A model generated the notes under the pieces. It made no database searches, was not told the DNA's origin, and was given only the letters and a program-made list of their open reading frames with translations. From contig DIXL01000094.1 of the NCBI GenBank assembly GCA_002428685.1, positions 1,164-15,740 on the forward strand: a DNA stretch of 14,577 nucleotides, written 5' to 3'. Every line of letters starts with the position of its first letter. The first letter of the stretch is position 1. Of the stretch, positions 1-6,624 are shown in pieces. This DNA comes from Cloacimonetes bacterium UBA6081 (GTDB taxonomy: Bacteria > Cloacimonadota > Cloacimonadia > Cloacimonadales > Cloacimonadaceae). Made by a program: the position numbers and the translations under genes.

Positions 1-6
1 GTAGCG

Positions 7-69
7 ACATCGACTCCAGACTTAACAACATCGACTCCAGACTTAACAACATAGACTCCAGACTTAAAA
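7..69. repeat. 21-bp tandem repeat, three copies
   Basis: Three head-to-tail copies of a 21-bp unit (ACATCGACTCCAGACTTAACA) occupy 7-27, 28-48 and 49-69. Copies 1 and 2 are identical; copy 3 differs at a few bases. The array may extend beyond the window start. Its last copy contains the TAA stop codon (66-64) of the minus-strand amidohydrolase. Because the period is a multiple of three, the plus-strand frame starting at base 3 encodes a heptad, LNNIDSR, with Leu and Ile in the a and d positions of a coiled coil. That frame stays open to the stop at 357-359 but runs antisense through the amidohydrolase, so it may be only the remnant tail of a coiled-coil gene. Confidence 0.9.
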
Positions 70-1275
70 GGGCAGATATGGAAAATCTTTGTGGTAACCC
101 AACACGGCATCTATTTGATCATTCATCTCCATGGGATCGCCAAGGACAAATTTCTCTTTGTTGCCGGTGCGAAAAGTGCTGTATGTCTCTTCATCAAGTG
201 CCAGAGTTTCCATCCAATGGCTATCTCCAAAACGAGGTATGCCATCCACAATCAGCAGTTGGATATTGGTTGCCTCCATCTCCAACAGGTTTTCAAACGG
301 ATCGCTTTCCAGCATGTCCACCAGCAGCAGATTCTTGCAGTTTTGGGTGTCCAGAGTAGCGTAATGAGCAGGCATTTTAAGTGCTTTAACCGCATTTTCG
401 GTAACCATGCGGTATAATTCTTTTGCCACAATGTGGGGAAAATGCTCTCTGATGGTCAAAAACTCGGCAATCAGGTTTATGCCTCCGGACATGGTGGAAT
501 CAGTCCCGATGCAAACATTCGTCTTATAACTAAGCGCAGCATCAATTTTGAAGGTTTCGCCAATTAGATACAAATTTGAGCTTGGACACCAGCAAACCGA
601 AGCACCGACCATGGCAATTGTGGCAATTTCCTCTGGACTAAAGGCGATGCCATGGATCATAAGAGTGTTGTTTCTTAATAATCCACGCTGCACCAATTTC
701 CCAAATTCAGCTTTGGTAATGCTATCCTTGCCTTCGCCAAGGTGAATTATAAAAGGAACCTTGCCTCCGGTTAAGCGCATTTCCTCTTCAGGCGATTCAC
801 CTCCCCACCAGTTACCCATGGTTATGGAATGACACTGGCGATAGTGATTGGAGACTCTGATTGGCATTGCGGCATAGTATTCGTCTTCTTGCATGGGGCC
901 GTGATCTTGCACCGTGCCACAACCACAAAACAGACTTTTATATGCCCCTAACTTAGTTAAAAGTAAGGAATTGGGCTCATTTAAGTGAAATTTCCCATCA
1001 TTAATCCAGAAGACACTACGCTCGTGAAAAGAGAAGGAGTTTTTCATATCCTCCACCCAAATATGCGAATTGACATAAGGGCGCTTATCTCCGGCACGGG
1101 GAACCCAATTACCGATCAAATGGTCGTGAGAATTGATCAGCGGAGTGTAGGCAATGGCATTTTTGGTCTCAATCTGCCTCTGGCTATCATCAGCCAAAAT
1201 TCCTGAAATAAACAAATCAATTCCGTGTTCCACTCGATCAGGAGTTATCACGCTGATCGAAGGCTTAATCTTCAT
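64..1275 (-). CDS. Metal-dependent amidohydrolase (deaminase/chlorohydrolase type)
   Basis: A 403-residue protein of the amidohydrolase superfamily (cytosine deaminase / SsnA / AtzA-like branch), cytoplasmic, expected to hydrolyse or deaminate a small, possibly heterocyclic, substrate. Metal ligands of the TIM-barrel site are visible in order: H50-D-H52 in NSHDH, H178 with E181 in HLGEG (the HxxE pattern), H208 in MIHG and D259 in GTDS. The N-terminal 45 residues and the C-terminal tail would form the usual small beta domain. The start ATG overlaps the stop of etfA by 4 nt (ATGA), so the two genes are translationally coupled and probably functionally linked. The stop codon lies inside a 21-bp tandem repeat, so the extreme C-terminus may have been remodelled. 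The substrate cannot be read from the sequence. Family certain, function open. Confidence 0.88.
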   Translation of the reverse strand: MKIKPSISVITPDRVEHGIDLFISGILADDSQRQIETKNAIAYTPLINSHDHLIGNWVPRAGDKRPYVNSHIWVEDMKNSFSFHERSVFWINDGKFHLNEPNSLLLTKLGAYKSLFCGCGTVQDHGPMQEDEYYAAMPIRVSNHYRQCHSITMGNWWGGESPEEEMRLTGGKVPFIIHLGEGKDSITKAEFGKLVQRGLLRNNTLMIHGIAFSPEEIATIAMVGASVCWCPSSNLYLIGETFKIDAALSYKTNVCIGTDSTMSGGINLIAEFLTIREHFPHIVAKELYRMVTENAVKALKMPAHYATLDTQNCKNLLLVDMLESDPFENLLEMEATNIQLLIVDGIPRFGDSHWMETLALDEETYSTFRTGNKEKFVLGDPMEMNDQIDAVLGYHKDFPYLPF

Positions 1276-2462
1276 GCTCTTAGTTCTTTTATCCTTTTTG
1301 TTAATTTAGGAAGCACTTCAAAGAGGTCGCCAACTACGCCCAAATCTGCAATTTTAAAAATTGGTGCATCGGGGTCTTTGTTTATGGCAATAATGTAATC
1401 AGCACTGGACATTCCTGCCAAATGCTGAATCGCGCCGCTGATTCCAATGGAGATGTAGATGTTTGGCTTCACAGTTTTACCGGTTTGCCCCACTTGGTGA
1501 GAATAGGGAATCCACTCTGCATCAACTGCAGCGCGGGAAGCACCAACAGCTCCACCTAAAGCCTCTGCCAATTCTTCTATCATGGCAAAGTTTTTGGCGT
1601 CTTTAATTCCACGTCCGCCCGAAACGATAATATTGGCTTCGGTGATATTGATTAAATTGGTTTTTTCTTTCTCAAATCCCAACCAGAGAGTGTCATCTTT
1701 ATCCAGATCAAAATTTACCTGCTCAGTAATCACTGTTCCGCTCCGATTGGTATCCCGTGGAATGGGGTCCATCACCTTATGGCGCACCGTGGCCATTTGC
1801 GGACGGTGATTTGCCGTGAGGATGGTGGCCATAATGTTGCCCCCGAAAGCGGGACGGGTTTGCAGCAAATTACCTGTATCAGGGTCAATTGCCAGGCCGG
1901 TGCAATCGGCTGTTAAGCCTGTGTGCAAATGGATCGCCACGCGCGGAATAAAGCTGCGTCCAACTACAGTTGCTCCAGCCAGGAGTATGGCAGGCTTGTA
2001 TTTTATGGCCAATTTGGTCAAGGCTTTGCTATAACGTTCATCCCGAAAGTGTTTTAGGGCAGGATCATCAACCATAATAACCTGGTCTGCTCCATAAGCT
2101 ATCAGCTCAGAGGCCAGGTTTTCTATTTGGTAGCCGAGAACCACTGCGCTAAGTTCTGCCCCAAGTTCTTCAGCCAGCTCGCGTCCCTTGCCCAAAAGTT
2201 CAAAGGAAACAGGAGCAATTGCCCCATCTTTTTGCTCGGCAAAAACCCAAATTCCGCTGTATTCAGATTTATCCAATGTGGCACTACTAAGTTTACGCAA
2301 CAAGATTGCATCGAAAGGACAGGATGAAACACAGGCACCGCAAAGAGTGCATTTATCGGCATCTATTATGGCAAGTTTATCTTCAATTTTTATGGCATCA
2401 TAAGCACAGGCACGGATACAAGCTCCGCATCCTACACATTTGTCGGTCAACACTTCAATCAT
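1272..2462 (-). CDS. etfA: Electron transfer flavoprotein alpha subunit with N-terminal 2[4Fe-4S] ferredoxin domain
   Basis: A 396-residue EtfA. Residues 1-55 form a ferredoxin-like domain with two CxxCxxCxxxC motifs (C9, C12, C15, C19 and C38, C41, C44, C48, each followed by P/Y-F/Y-DAI). The rest is the standard ETF alpha N-domain and the C-terminal FAD domain, starting near GGRGIKDAKNF and containing VGQTGKTVKPNIYISIGISG and the AINKDPDAPIF motif. Known EtfA proteins with this fusion (CarE of caffeyl-CoA reductase, LctC of lactate dehydrogenase) belong to electron-bifurcating complexes; transfer of that role here is inference. The start is supported by AGGGAG seven bases upstream. The essential partner etfB is not adjacent: upstream lies an unrelated ATPase gene, while downstream comes the coupled amidohydrolase. 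Normal ETF alpha without the fusion is about 310-340 residues, so the length fits. Confidence 0.95.
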   Translation of the reverse strand: MIEVLTDKCVGCGACIRACAYDAIKIEDKLAIIDADKCTLCGACVSSCPFDAILLRKLSSATLDKSEYSGIWVFAEQKDGAIAPVSFELLGKGRELAEELGAELSAVVLGYQIENLASELIAYGADQVIMVDDPALKHFRDERYSKALTKLAIKYKPAILLAGATVVGRSFIPRVAIHLHTGLTADCTGLAIDPDTGNLLQTRPAFGGNIMATILTANHRPQMATVRHKVMDPIPRDTNRSGTVITEQVNFDLDKDDTLWLGFEKEKTNLINITEANIIVSGGRGIKDAKNFAMIEELAEALGGAVGASRAAVDAEWIPYSHQVGQTGKTVKPNIYISIGISGAIQHLAGMSSADYIIAINKDPDAPIFKIADLGVVGDLFEVLPKLTKRIKELRA

Positions 2463-2481
2463 AAAGATTCTCCCTTAAAAT

Positions 2482-2510
2482 GATTCTTTTCAAGCTTGGA
2501 AATCTGTCAA
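2482..2510 (-). promoter_or_regulatory. Possible etfA promoter
   Basis: On the minus strand a perfect TTGACA (2510-2505) lies 43 bases upstream of the etfA start. The -10 at 17-bp spacing is poor (AGAATC). The same twelve bases CTTGACAGATTT occur upstream of the dCMP deaminase gene, which supports a common regulatory element rather than chance. Confidence 0.4.
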
Positions 2511-2512
2511 GA

Positions 2513-2540
2513 TTAAAATGCGTGCACTAAAAAAACGCAT
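2513..2540 (-). terminator. Weak terminator-like hairpin after the ATPase gene
   Basis: ATGCGT (2540-2535) and ACGCAT (2523-2518) can pair as a 6-bp stem with an 11-base, T-rich loop, followed on the minus strand by TTTTAAT. It sits between the ATPase stop and the etfA promoter-like TTGACA, where a terminator would be expected. The stem is short, so this is tentative. Confidence 0.35.
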
Positions 2541-2575
2541 CGCAAACGGAACATATTACTGCTTCCTGTTTTCGT

Positions 2576-3916
2576 TCAATGATAAAAATCAAGATACTCT
2601 TTAACCTTGCCCGTTAAGCACAAAGGCAGATTTAGCAAATGAAAGCTGCCTCCCGTGGGAAGTGCTACGGTTTCTTGCCCTGGTTCGCCTTCATAAATCC
2701 GCACTGCCAATTTTTGGTTTGTAGAGGCCATGTATTGATGCAGCGAGCGGAGTGAACCGGTAGCCCCAGATTTTACTTCGATTGGGATCATAATACCTTT
2801 ATAAGGGAACACAAAATCCACTTCGGCAGATGATTGATGTTTTTCCCTAATCCAGAATGTTACCTTGGGAGGAGAATCCAGATACAAAGAATCAAGCTCT
2901 TGCCCCACAAGATGTTGAACAATGATACCTTTATACATGGTTGTTAACCCATTATCAAAAAAGAATTCTTCCTGAATGCCCAATTGATAATTCAGCAAAC
3001 CTGTATCGAGCATTTGCAAACGAGGTTTACGCCGATAATTGGGAATTTGGGGCATGGCTGTGGAGGTAACGGGATACATTAGCCTTAAAAGTTGTGCCCG
3101 CTCAAGTTTGGAAAACGCTTCTTTCATTGTTTGAGAACGGTAGTTTGAATTGCCAAAGTTCTCTAAAGTAATCCTCTTTCCTGCTTCGGCAAAAGCCGTG
3201 TTGAGGACGTGGCTAATTGCCTCTGCCAATACTTTATCGCCAGCATATTTATCCACATCTTCCCAATATGAGCGGATTAGGGATTCAAAAATACGGTTTA
3301 TTTTAACCATATCCGGGTTTTCCAGATATCGTAAAACAATTTCCGGCATACCCCCTAACATGGAATATGTGTTAAAATGCCTTTTCAGTTCTATCAGGGC
3401 GGATTTCTTTACTGGAACACAGTGGTATTCTGCTAACAAATCAGGGTGATTGATAGCCCCTAAGTATTCCTCAAAATTCAGTGGGTGTAGCCATAAATTC
3501 TCTACCCTGCCTACCGGAAAACTAAGATGCTCTTTACCAATTACGGCCTCTAAGAGGGAACCAGCAGCAATAACAGCTAACTGGGGAATTTCTTCATAGA
3601 AATAGCGAAGCATTTTTATGGCCAGCGGGCTATTTTGAATCTCATCAATCACCAAGAGGCTTCGTTGCGGATCAAGCGTAACTGATTTTCTAAAACAGAT
3701 CAGTTGATACAACTCATTTATGCCAAGTTCGGAGGAAAACAATTCCAGGTCACTTTTCAAATCAAGATTCAAATAGATAAAGATAGGAAAGCTCTGGCCA
3801 AATGCTTTAATCAGAGTAGTTTTTCCCACCTGTCTGGCACCACGGATTATCAACGGTTTTCGGGTTTTAGATTCCTTCCATTTAACCAGCTCGGATTCCA
3901 AAATTCGTTTGATCAT
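2576..3916 (-). CDS. AAA ATPase with C-terminal DUF4143 (PD-(D/E)XK-like) domain
   Basis: A 446-residue protein of the archaeal/bacterial AAA ATPase plus DUF4143 family; cellular role unknown. Residues 20-130 hold the ATPase: Walker A GARQVGKTT (G26-T34), Walker B LLVIDEIQ with D91-E92, and the AAGSLLEAV sensor stretch near 117-125. A helical linker follows, with SMLGGMPE near 185-192. The C-terminal DUF4143 region carries a nuclease-fold signature: EVD (D367), E380 and K382 in IEVKSG. Length is typical (380-460). The start is set by AGGAGA seven bases upstream. The gene has its own promoter and is bordered by intergenic repeats. It separates etfA from the divergent lysine operon, and the family is often scattered and multicopy in genomes, so it may be an accessory insertion. 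No toxin or antitoxin partner is visible. Confidence 0.93.
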   Translation of the reverse strand: MIKRILESELVKWKESKTRKPLIIRGARQVGKTTLIKAFGQSFPIFIYLNLDLKSDLELFSSELGINELYQLICFRKSVTLDPQRSLLVIDEIQNSPLAIKMLRYFYEEIPQLAVIAAGSLLEAVIGKEHLSFPVGRVENLWLHPLNFEEYLGAINHPDLLAEYHCVPVKKSALIELKRHFNTYSMLGGMPEIVLRYLENPDMVKINRIFESLIRSYWEDVDKYAGDKVLAEAISHVLNTAFAEAGKRITLENFGNSNYRSQTMKEAFSKLERAQLLRLMYPVTSTAMPQIPNYRRKPRLQMLDTGLLNYQLGIQEEFFFDNGLTTMYKGIIVQHLVGQELDSLYLDSPPKVTFWIREKHQSSAEVDFVFPYKGIMIPIEVKSGATGSLRSLHQYMASTNQKLAVRIYEGEPGQETVALPTGGSFHLLNLPLCLTGKVKEYLDFYH

Positions 3917-3932
3917 CTATATGTCTCCTATC

Positions 3933-3951
3933 TGTCCTATTTATAAGGACA
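3933..3951. promoter_or_regulatory. Palindromic operator-like site upstream of the ATPase gene
   Basis: A 6-7-6 inverted repeat, TGTCCT-N7-AGGACA, lies 17-35 bases upstream of the ATPase start, immediately downstream of its predicted -10. This position suits a repressor site or a short leader hairpin. No regulator gene is adjacent, so self-regulation or a distant regulator would be needed. Confidence 0.4.
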
Positions 3952-3978
3952 TAATAATAAAGGCAAAACAAATGTCAA
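3951..3978 (-). promoter_or_regulatory. Sigma70-like promoter for the ATPase gene
   Basis: On the minus strand TTGACA (3978-3973) is followed after 16 bp by TATTAT (3956-3951). This is the best match to a housekeeping promoter in the window and leaves a leader of about 30 bases before the ATPase start. The palindrome at 3933-3951 directly abuts the -10. Confidence 0.55.
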
Positions 3979-3991
3979 GGTAAATCTGCAA

Positions 3992-4121
3992 GCTTGTATG
4001 TGTAAACTAAGGGCAAATATCTGGGTTTTTGTGAGCAAACTAAGGGCAAATATCTGTGTATTGATGTGCAAACTAAAGGCAAAATTTAGGGTTTTGGTGT
4101 GCAAACTAAGGGCAAATTATG
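3992..4121. repeat. Four-copy 33-bp direct repeat array
   Basis: The core AAACTAAGGGCAAAT begins at 4004, 4037, 4070 and 4103, an exact 33-bp period. The core with flanks (TGTGCAAACTAAGGGCAAAT) is well conserved; the 12-15 bases between cores vary around TCTGGGTTTTTGTG. Copy 3 has one core substitution and an extra A-run. The period equals about three helical turns, so the cores would lie on one DNA face, as in iterons or clustered regulator sites. The array lies between the divergent ATPase and lysine-fermentation genes. In-frame 11-residue repeats exist on both strands but are broken by stops. Confidence 0.9.
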
Positions 4122-4247
4122 AAGCTATTATATGATGCAATTTTCCAAAAGAACAGCCCATTCTGGAACGCTGCGAGAGAAGAGCAGGGCTTGCACAAAA
4201 GCATTGACATTTATCCTAAGCTAAAAATCATGGAGAGGCTGAACTAA
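4119..4247 (+). CDS. Possible small ORF, 42 residues, unknown
   Basis: ATG at 4119 is preceded by AAGGG at a six-base spacing, which is part of the last 33-bp repeat. It opens a 42-residue frame ending at TAA 4245-4247. The product starts MKLLYDAIFQ and ends KLKIMERLN; it is charged, amphipathic and lacks cysteines or a membrane segment. I do not recognise it. It could be a leader peptide for the lysine operon (only 43 bases separate it from kdd), a remnant of a gene lost beside the repeat array, or chance. Confidence 0.3.
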   Translation: MKLLYDAIFQKNSPFWNAAREEQGLHKSIDIYPKLKIMERLN

Positions 4248-4280
4248 GTGTTTACACATAAATAAAATAGATATCCTACG

Positions 4281-4287
4281 GGAGGAG
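4281..4287 (+). promoter_or_regulatory. Strong ribosome binding site of kdd
   Basis: GGAGGAG ends three bases before the ATG, with the GGAGG core five bases away. It is the strongest Shine-Dalgarno sequence in the window and fixes the kdd start, consistent with high expression of a catabolic operon. Confidence 0.8.
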
Positions 4288-4290
4288 AAA

Positions 4291-5349
4291 ATGAAAGCCA
4301 ACGGTTGCAGATATGGAACACACCGGGTAATTGAGCCCAAAGGGGTATTGCCCCAACCAGCCAGAATTTTAAACAATGATATGAGCGAAATTTGGGACAA
4401 CGAAATGCTGATAGACGTAATTCGTCTTAATGTGGATTCAGCCTCTTTTCACCAAATAAAAAATAAACTAATGGCACAAGGTCATACCGATATGGAAAAA
4501 GCCTTTGCCGAGCATGCCATAGAACTTACCAACCGCACCGGCAAGCATAAAAACGAAGACACCGGTTCCGGCGGAATGCTGATAGGCCGCGTAGCCGCCA
4601 TTGGTGAGAAATTTGAAATGAAGCAGGAAGTGAGAGTTGGCGATTTGGTTGCCAGCCTGGTTTCGCTTTCCCTTACGCCCCTTAAAATTAACAAAGTAAA
4701 ACAAGTCCTTTTGGATAAAGACCAGGTGGAAATAGATGGCCAGGCCATCCTGTTCAGTAGCGGGATTTATGCCAAGCTTCCAGCCGATATGGACGAAAAT
4801 CTGGCTCTATCCGTTTTGGATGTTGCCGGTGCTCCGGCGCAGGTGGAACGCCTTGTGCAGCCGGGAGATACGGTTGTAATCATTGGTGCTAATGGCAAAA
4901 GCGGAATTCTATGCAGCGCGGTGGCGCGTGAACGCTCGGAAGTTTGTGGCAAAGTTATCGGGGTGGTGCGCAATAAAAGCTACATCCCCACTTGTCTGGA
5001 AACGGGTTGCCACGAGGTTATTATTGCCGACGCCACTGATGCCTTAACCATAGAAAGAGAGGTTCACCGTCTCACCAATGGCAAGATGGCCGATGTGGTG
5101 ATTAACGTTGTAAACATAGAAGATACCGAGCTTCCCAGCATTATGGCCTGCAAGGACCGCGGTCTGGTTTATTTCTTTTCCATGGCCAGTTCCTTTACCA
5201 AAGCAGCTTTGGGTGCGGAAGGCATTGGCGCAGATGTGGATATGATTTTAGGCAACGGCTATGCGCACCATCATGCCGAAATTTCACTGGATCTGCTGCG
5301 CCGCAATCCCACTTTAATGAAGCTTTTTAAAGAACGCTATACCGACTAA
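4291..5349 (+). CDS. kdd: L-erythro-3,5-diaminohexanoate dehydrogenase
   Basis: A 352-residue enzyme (EC 1.4.1.11) that oxidatively deaminates L-erythro-3,5-diaminohexanoate with NAD(P) to 3-keto-5-aminohexanoate in anaerobic lysine fermentation. It has an MDR/zinc-alcohol-dehydrogenase-like layout: an N-terminal domain beginning MKANGCRYGTHRVIEPKG, a GxxGxxG dinucleotide motif at G199-G205 (VVIIGANGKSG), and the family C-terminus with GADVDMILGNGYAHHHA. The length matches the family (about 345-350). It is first in a tight operon; kamA follows 14 bases downstream. Both belong to the same pathway, which reinforces the call. Upstream lie a possible small ORF and the 33-bp repeat array; no lysine riboswitch fits in the short leader. 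Confidence 0.95.
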   Translation: MKANGCRYGTHRVIEPKGVLPQPARILNNDMSEIWDNEMLIDVIRLNVDSASFHQIKNKLMAQGHTDMEKAFAEHAIELTNRTGKHKNEDTGSGGMLIGRVAAIGEKFEMKQEVRVGDLVASLVSLSLTPLKINKVKQVLLDKDQVEIDGQAILFSSGIYAKLPADMDENLALSVLDVAGAPAQVERLVQPGDTVVIIGANGKSGILCSAVARERSEVCGKVIGVVRNKSYIPTCLETGCHEVIIADATDALTIEREVHRLTNGKMADVVINVVNIEDTELPSIMACKDRGLVYFFSMASSFTKAALGAEGIGADVDMILGNGYAHHHAEISLDLLRRNPTLMKLFKERYTD

Positions 5350-5363
5350 ACCAAGAGGCTAAA

Positions 5364-6611
5364 ATGAGCAAGATTATTGACATCAAAAGCATTGCCACGC
5401 CGGAACAGTGGAATGACTGGCATTGGCAGCTTAAAAACCGCATCACTAGCTTTGCAGAGCTTAGCAAATACATCGAACTGCAAGAGGACGAAAAAGCGGT
5501 GGTTAATAGCCAGGCTTTTTCCTTCCGCATGGCCATCACCCCGCATTATCTTTCGCTGATAGACCACACTAATCCGCAGGATCCGGTGCGTTTGCAAGCC
5601 ATCCCGCGCATAGCGGAAGGCTCTATGGATGCTTCCGATATGGCCGATCCCCTGCATGAGGATGCCGATGCCCCTGTTCCAGGCATGACGCATCGCTATC
5701 CAGACCGGGTGTTATTGCTGCTAACGGATCAATGCGCCATGTATTGCAGGCATTGCACCCGTCGCCGCAAAGCCGGGGAACACGATGCTCCCATGCCCAA
5801 AGACAATGTGGAAAAGGCTTTGGACTATATCCGCGCTCATACTGAAGTGCGCGATGTAATCTTAAGTGGCGGCGATCCCTTAACCCTTGGGGATGAACGT
5901 TTGGACGAAATCTTACATAAGCTGAGCCAGATTGAGCACATAGACATAGTCCGTATTGGCACGCGTTTGCCGGTGGTTTTACCCCAAAGGATTACAGACA
6001 GCCTGCTAACCGTGCTGAAAAAGTATAAATTCGTATGGCTTAATACGCATTTTAACCATCCCAACGAATTGGGTGAAGATTCCAAGCAAGTCCTGGCAAA
6101 GCTGGCCGAAGCAGGTATTCCCCTGGGCAATCAATCCGTGTTGCTAAAGGGTATTAACGACAATGTGGATGTAATGAAAGCCCTGGTGCATAAACTTGTA
6201 AAAAACAGAGTGCGTCCCTATTACATTTATCAATGCGACCTTTCCGAAGGCATCGGGCATTTCAGAACGCCGGTAGCCAAAGGTATAGAAATAATCGAAA
6301 GTCTGCGCGGCCATACATCAGGGCTTTGCATTCCCACCTATGTGGTTGATGCCCCAGGTGGTGGTGGAAAAATACCCGTGATGCCAAATTATCTTATCTC
6401 ACAAATGCCGGGGCGGATTATTCTGCGTAATTATGAAGGATTTATCACAGCCTACACGGAGCCAAATTTTAGCCCCATAGATGACACCAAATACCGTGCC
6501 TTATGTGCGGATAATCGCAAATCCAATGAAGGCCTGATGAGTTTGATGCGTGGCAAAAAAGTATCCATAGGCCCTGCAGAAACCAAGCGAAACCTAAGGC
6601 GCAAATCATAA
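5364..6611 (+). CDS. kamA: Lysine 2,3-aminomutase (radical SAM, PLP)
   Basis: A 415-residue radical SAM enzyme (EC 5.4.3.2) converting L-lysine to L-beta-lysine, the first step of lysine fermentation. The cluster-binding motif is C124-AMY-C128-RH-C131, followed by TRRR, which contacts the substrate carboxylate. PLP is held by K336 in PGGGGKIPV. D292 (QCDLSEG) and D329 (VVDAPGG) correspond, one residue shifted, to the two aspartates that recognise the epsilon-amino group in the Clostridium subterminale enzyme, and the length is nearly identical. This favours true lysine 2,3-aminomutase over the EpmB or glutamate 2,3-aminomutase branches. The start is preceded by AAGAGG. The position between kdd and a kamB-like gene supports a catabolic role. 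Confidence 0.97.
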   Translation: MSKIIDIKSIATPEQWNDWHWQLKNRITSFAELSKYIELQEDEKAVVNSQAFSFRMAITPHYLSLIDHTNPQDPVRLQAIPRIAEGSMDASDMADPLHEDADAPVPGMTHRYPDRVLLLLTDQCAMYCRHCTRRRKAGEHDAPMPKDNVEKALDYIRAHTEVRDVILSGGDPLTLGDERLDEILHKLSQIEHIDIVRIGTRLPVVLPQRITDSLLTVLKKYKFVWLNTHFNHPNELGEDSKQVLAKLAEAGIPLGNQSVLLKGINDNVDVMKALVHKLVKNRVRPYYIYQCDLSEGIGHFRTPVAKGIEIIESLRGHTSGLCIPTYVVDAPGGGGKIPVMPNYLISQMPGRIILRNYEGFITAYTEPNFSPIDDTKYRALCADNRKSNEGLMSLMRGKKVSIGPAETKRNLRRKS

Positions 6612-6624
6612 AGAGTTCTGTAGC

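Noticed and set aside
78..359. Plus-strand 93-codon frame at the left end
   Set aside because: It is antisense to the well-supported amidohydrolase, and its composition after the heptad repeat looks random. Only the repeat-encoded heptad is kept, as a finding.
3992..4121. 33-bp repeats as a CRISPR array
   Set aside because: The linkers are 12-15 bases and similar to each other, the repeats touch at a fixed 33-bp period, and no cas gene is present.
4204..4232. TTGACA at 4204-4209 as the kdd promoter
   Set aside because: No acceptable -10 lies 15-19 bases downstream, and it sits inside the small ORF. A TAAAAT at 4263-4268 has no matching -35. The true promoter remains unlocated.
4122..4290. 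Lysine riboswitch upstream of kdd
   Set aside because: The region is too short for an L-box and shows none of its expected helices; kdd is also a catabolic gene.
5346..5693. Minus-strand 115-codon frame antisense to kamA
   Set aside because: It lies entirely opposite the conserved kamA coding sequence and shows no protein-like features.
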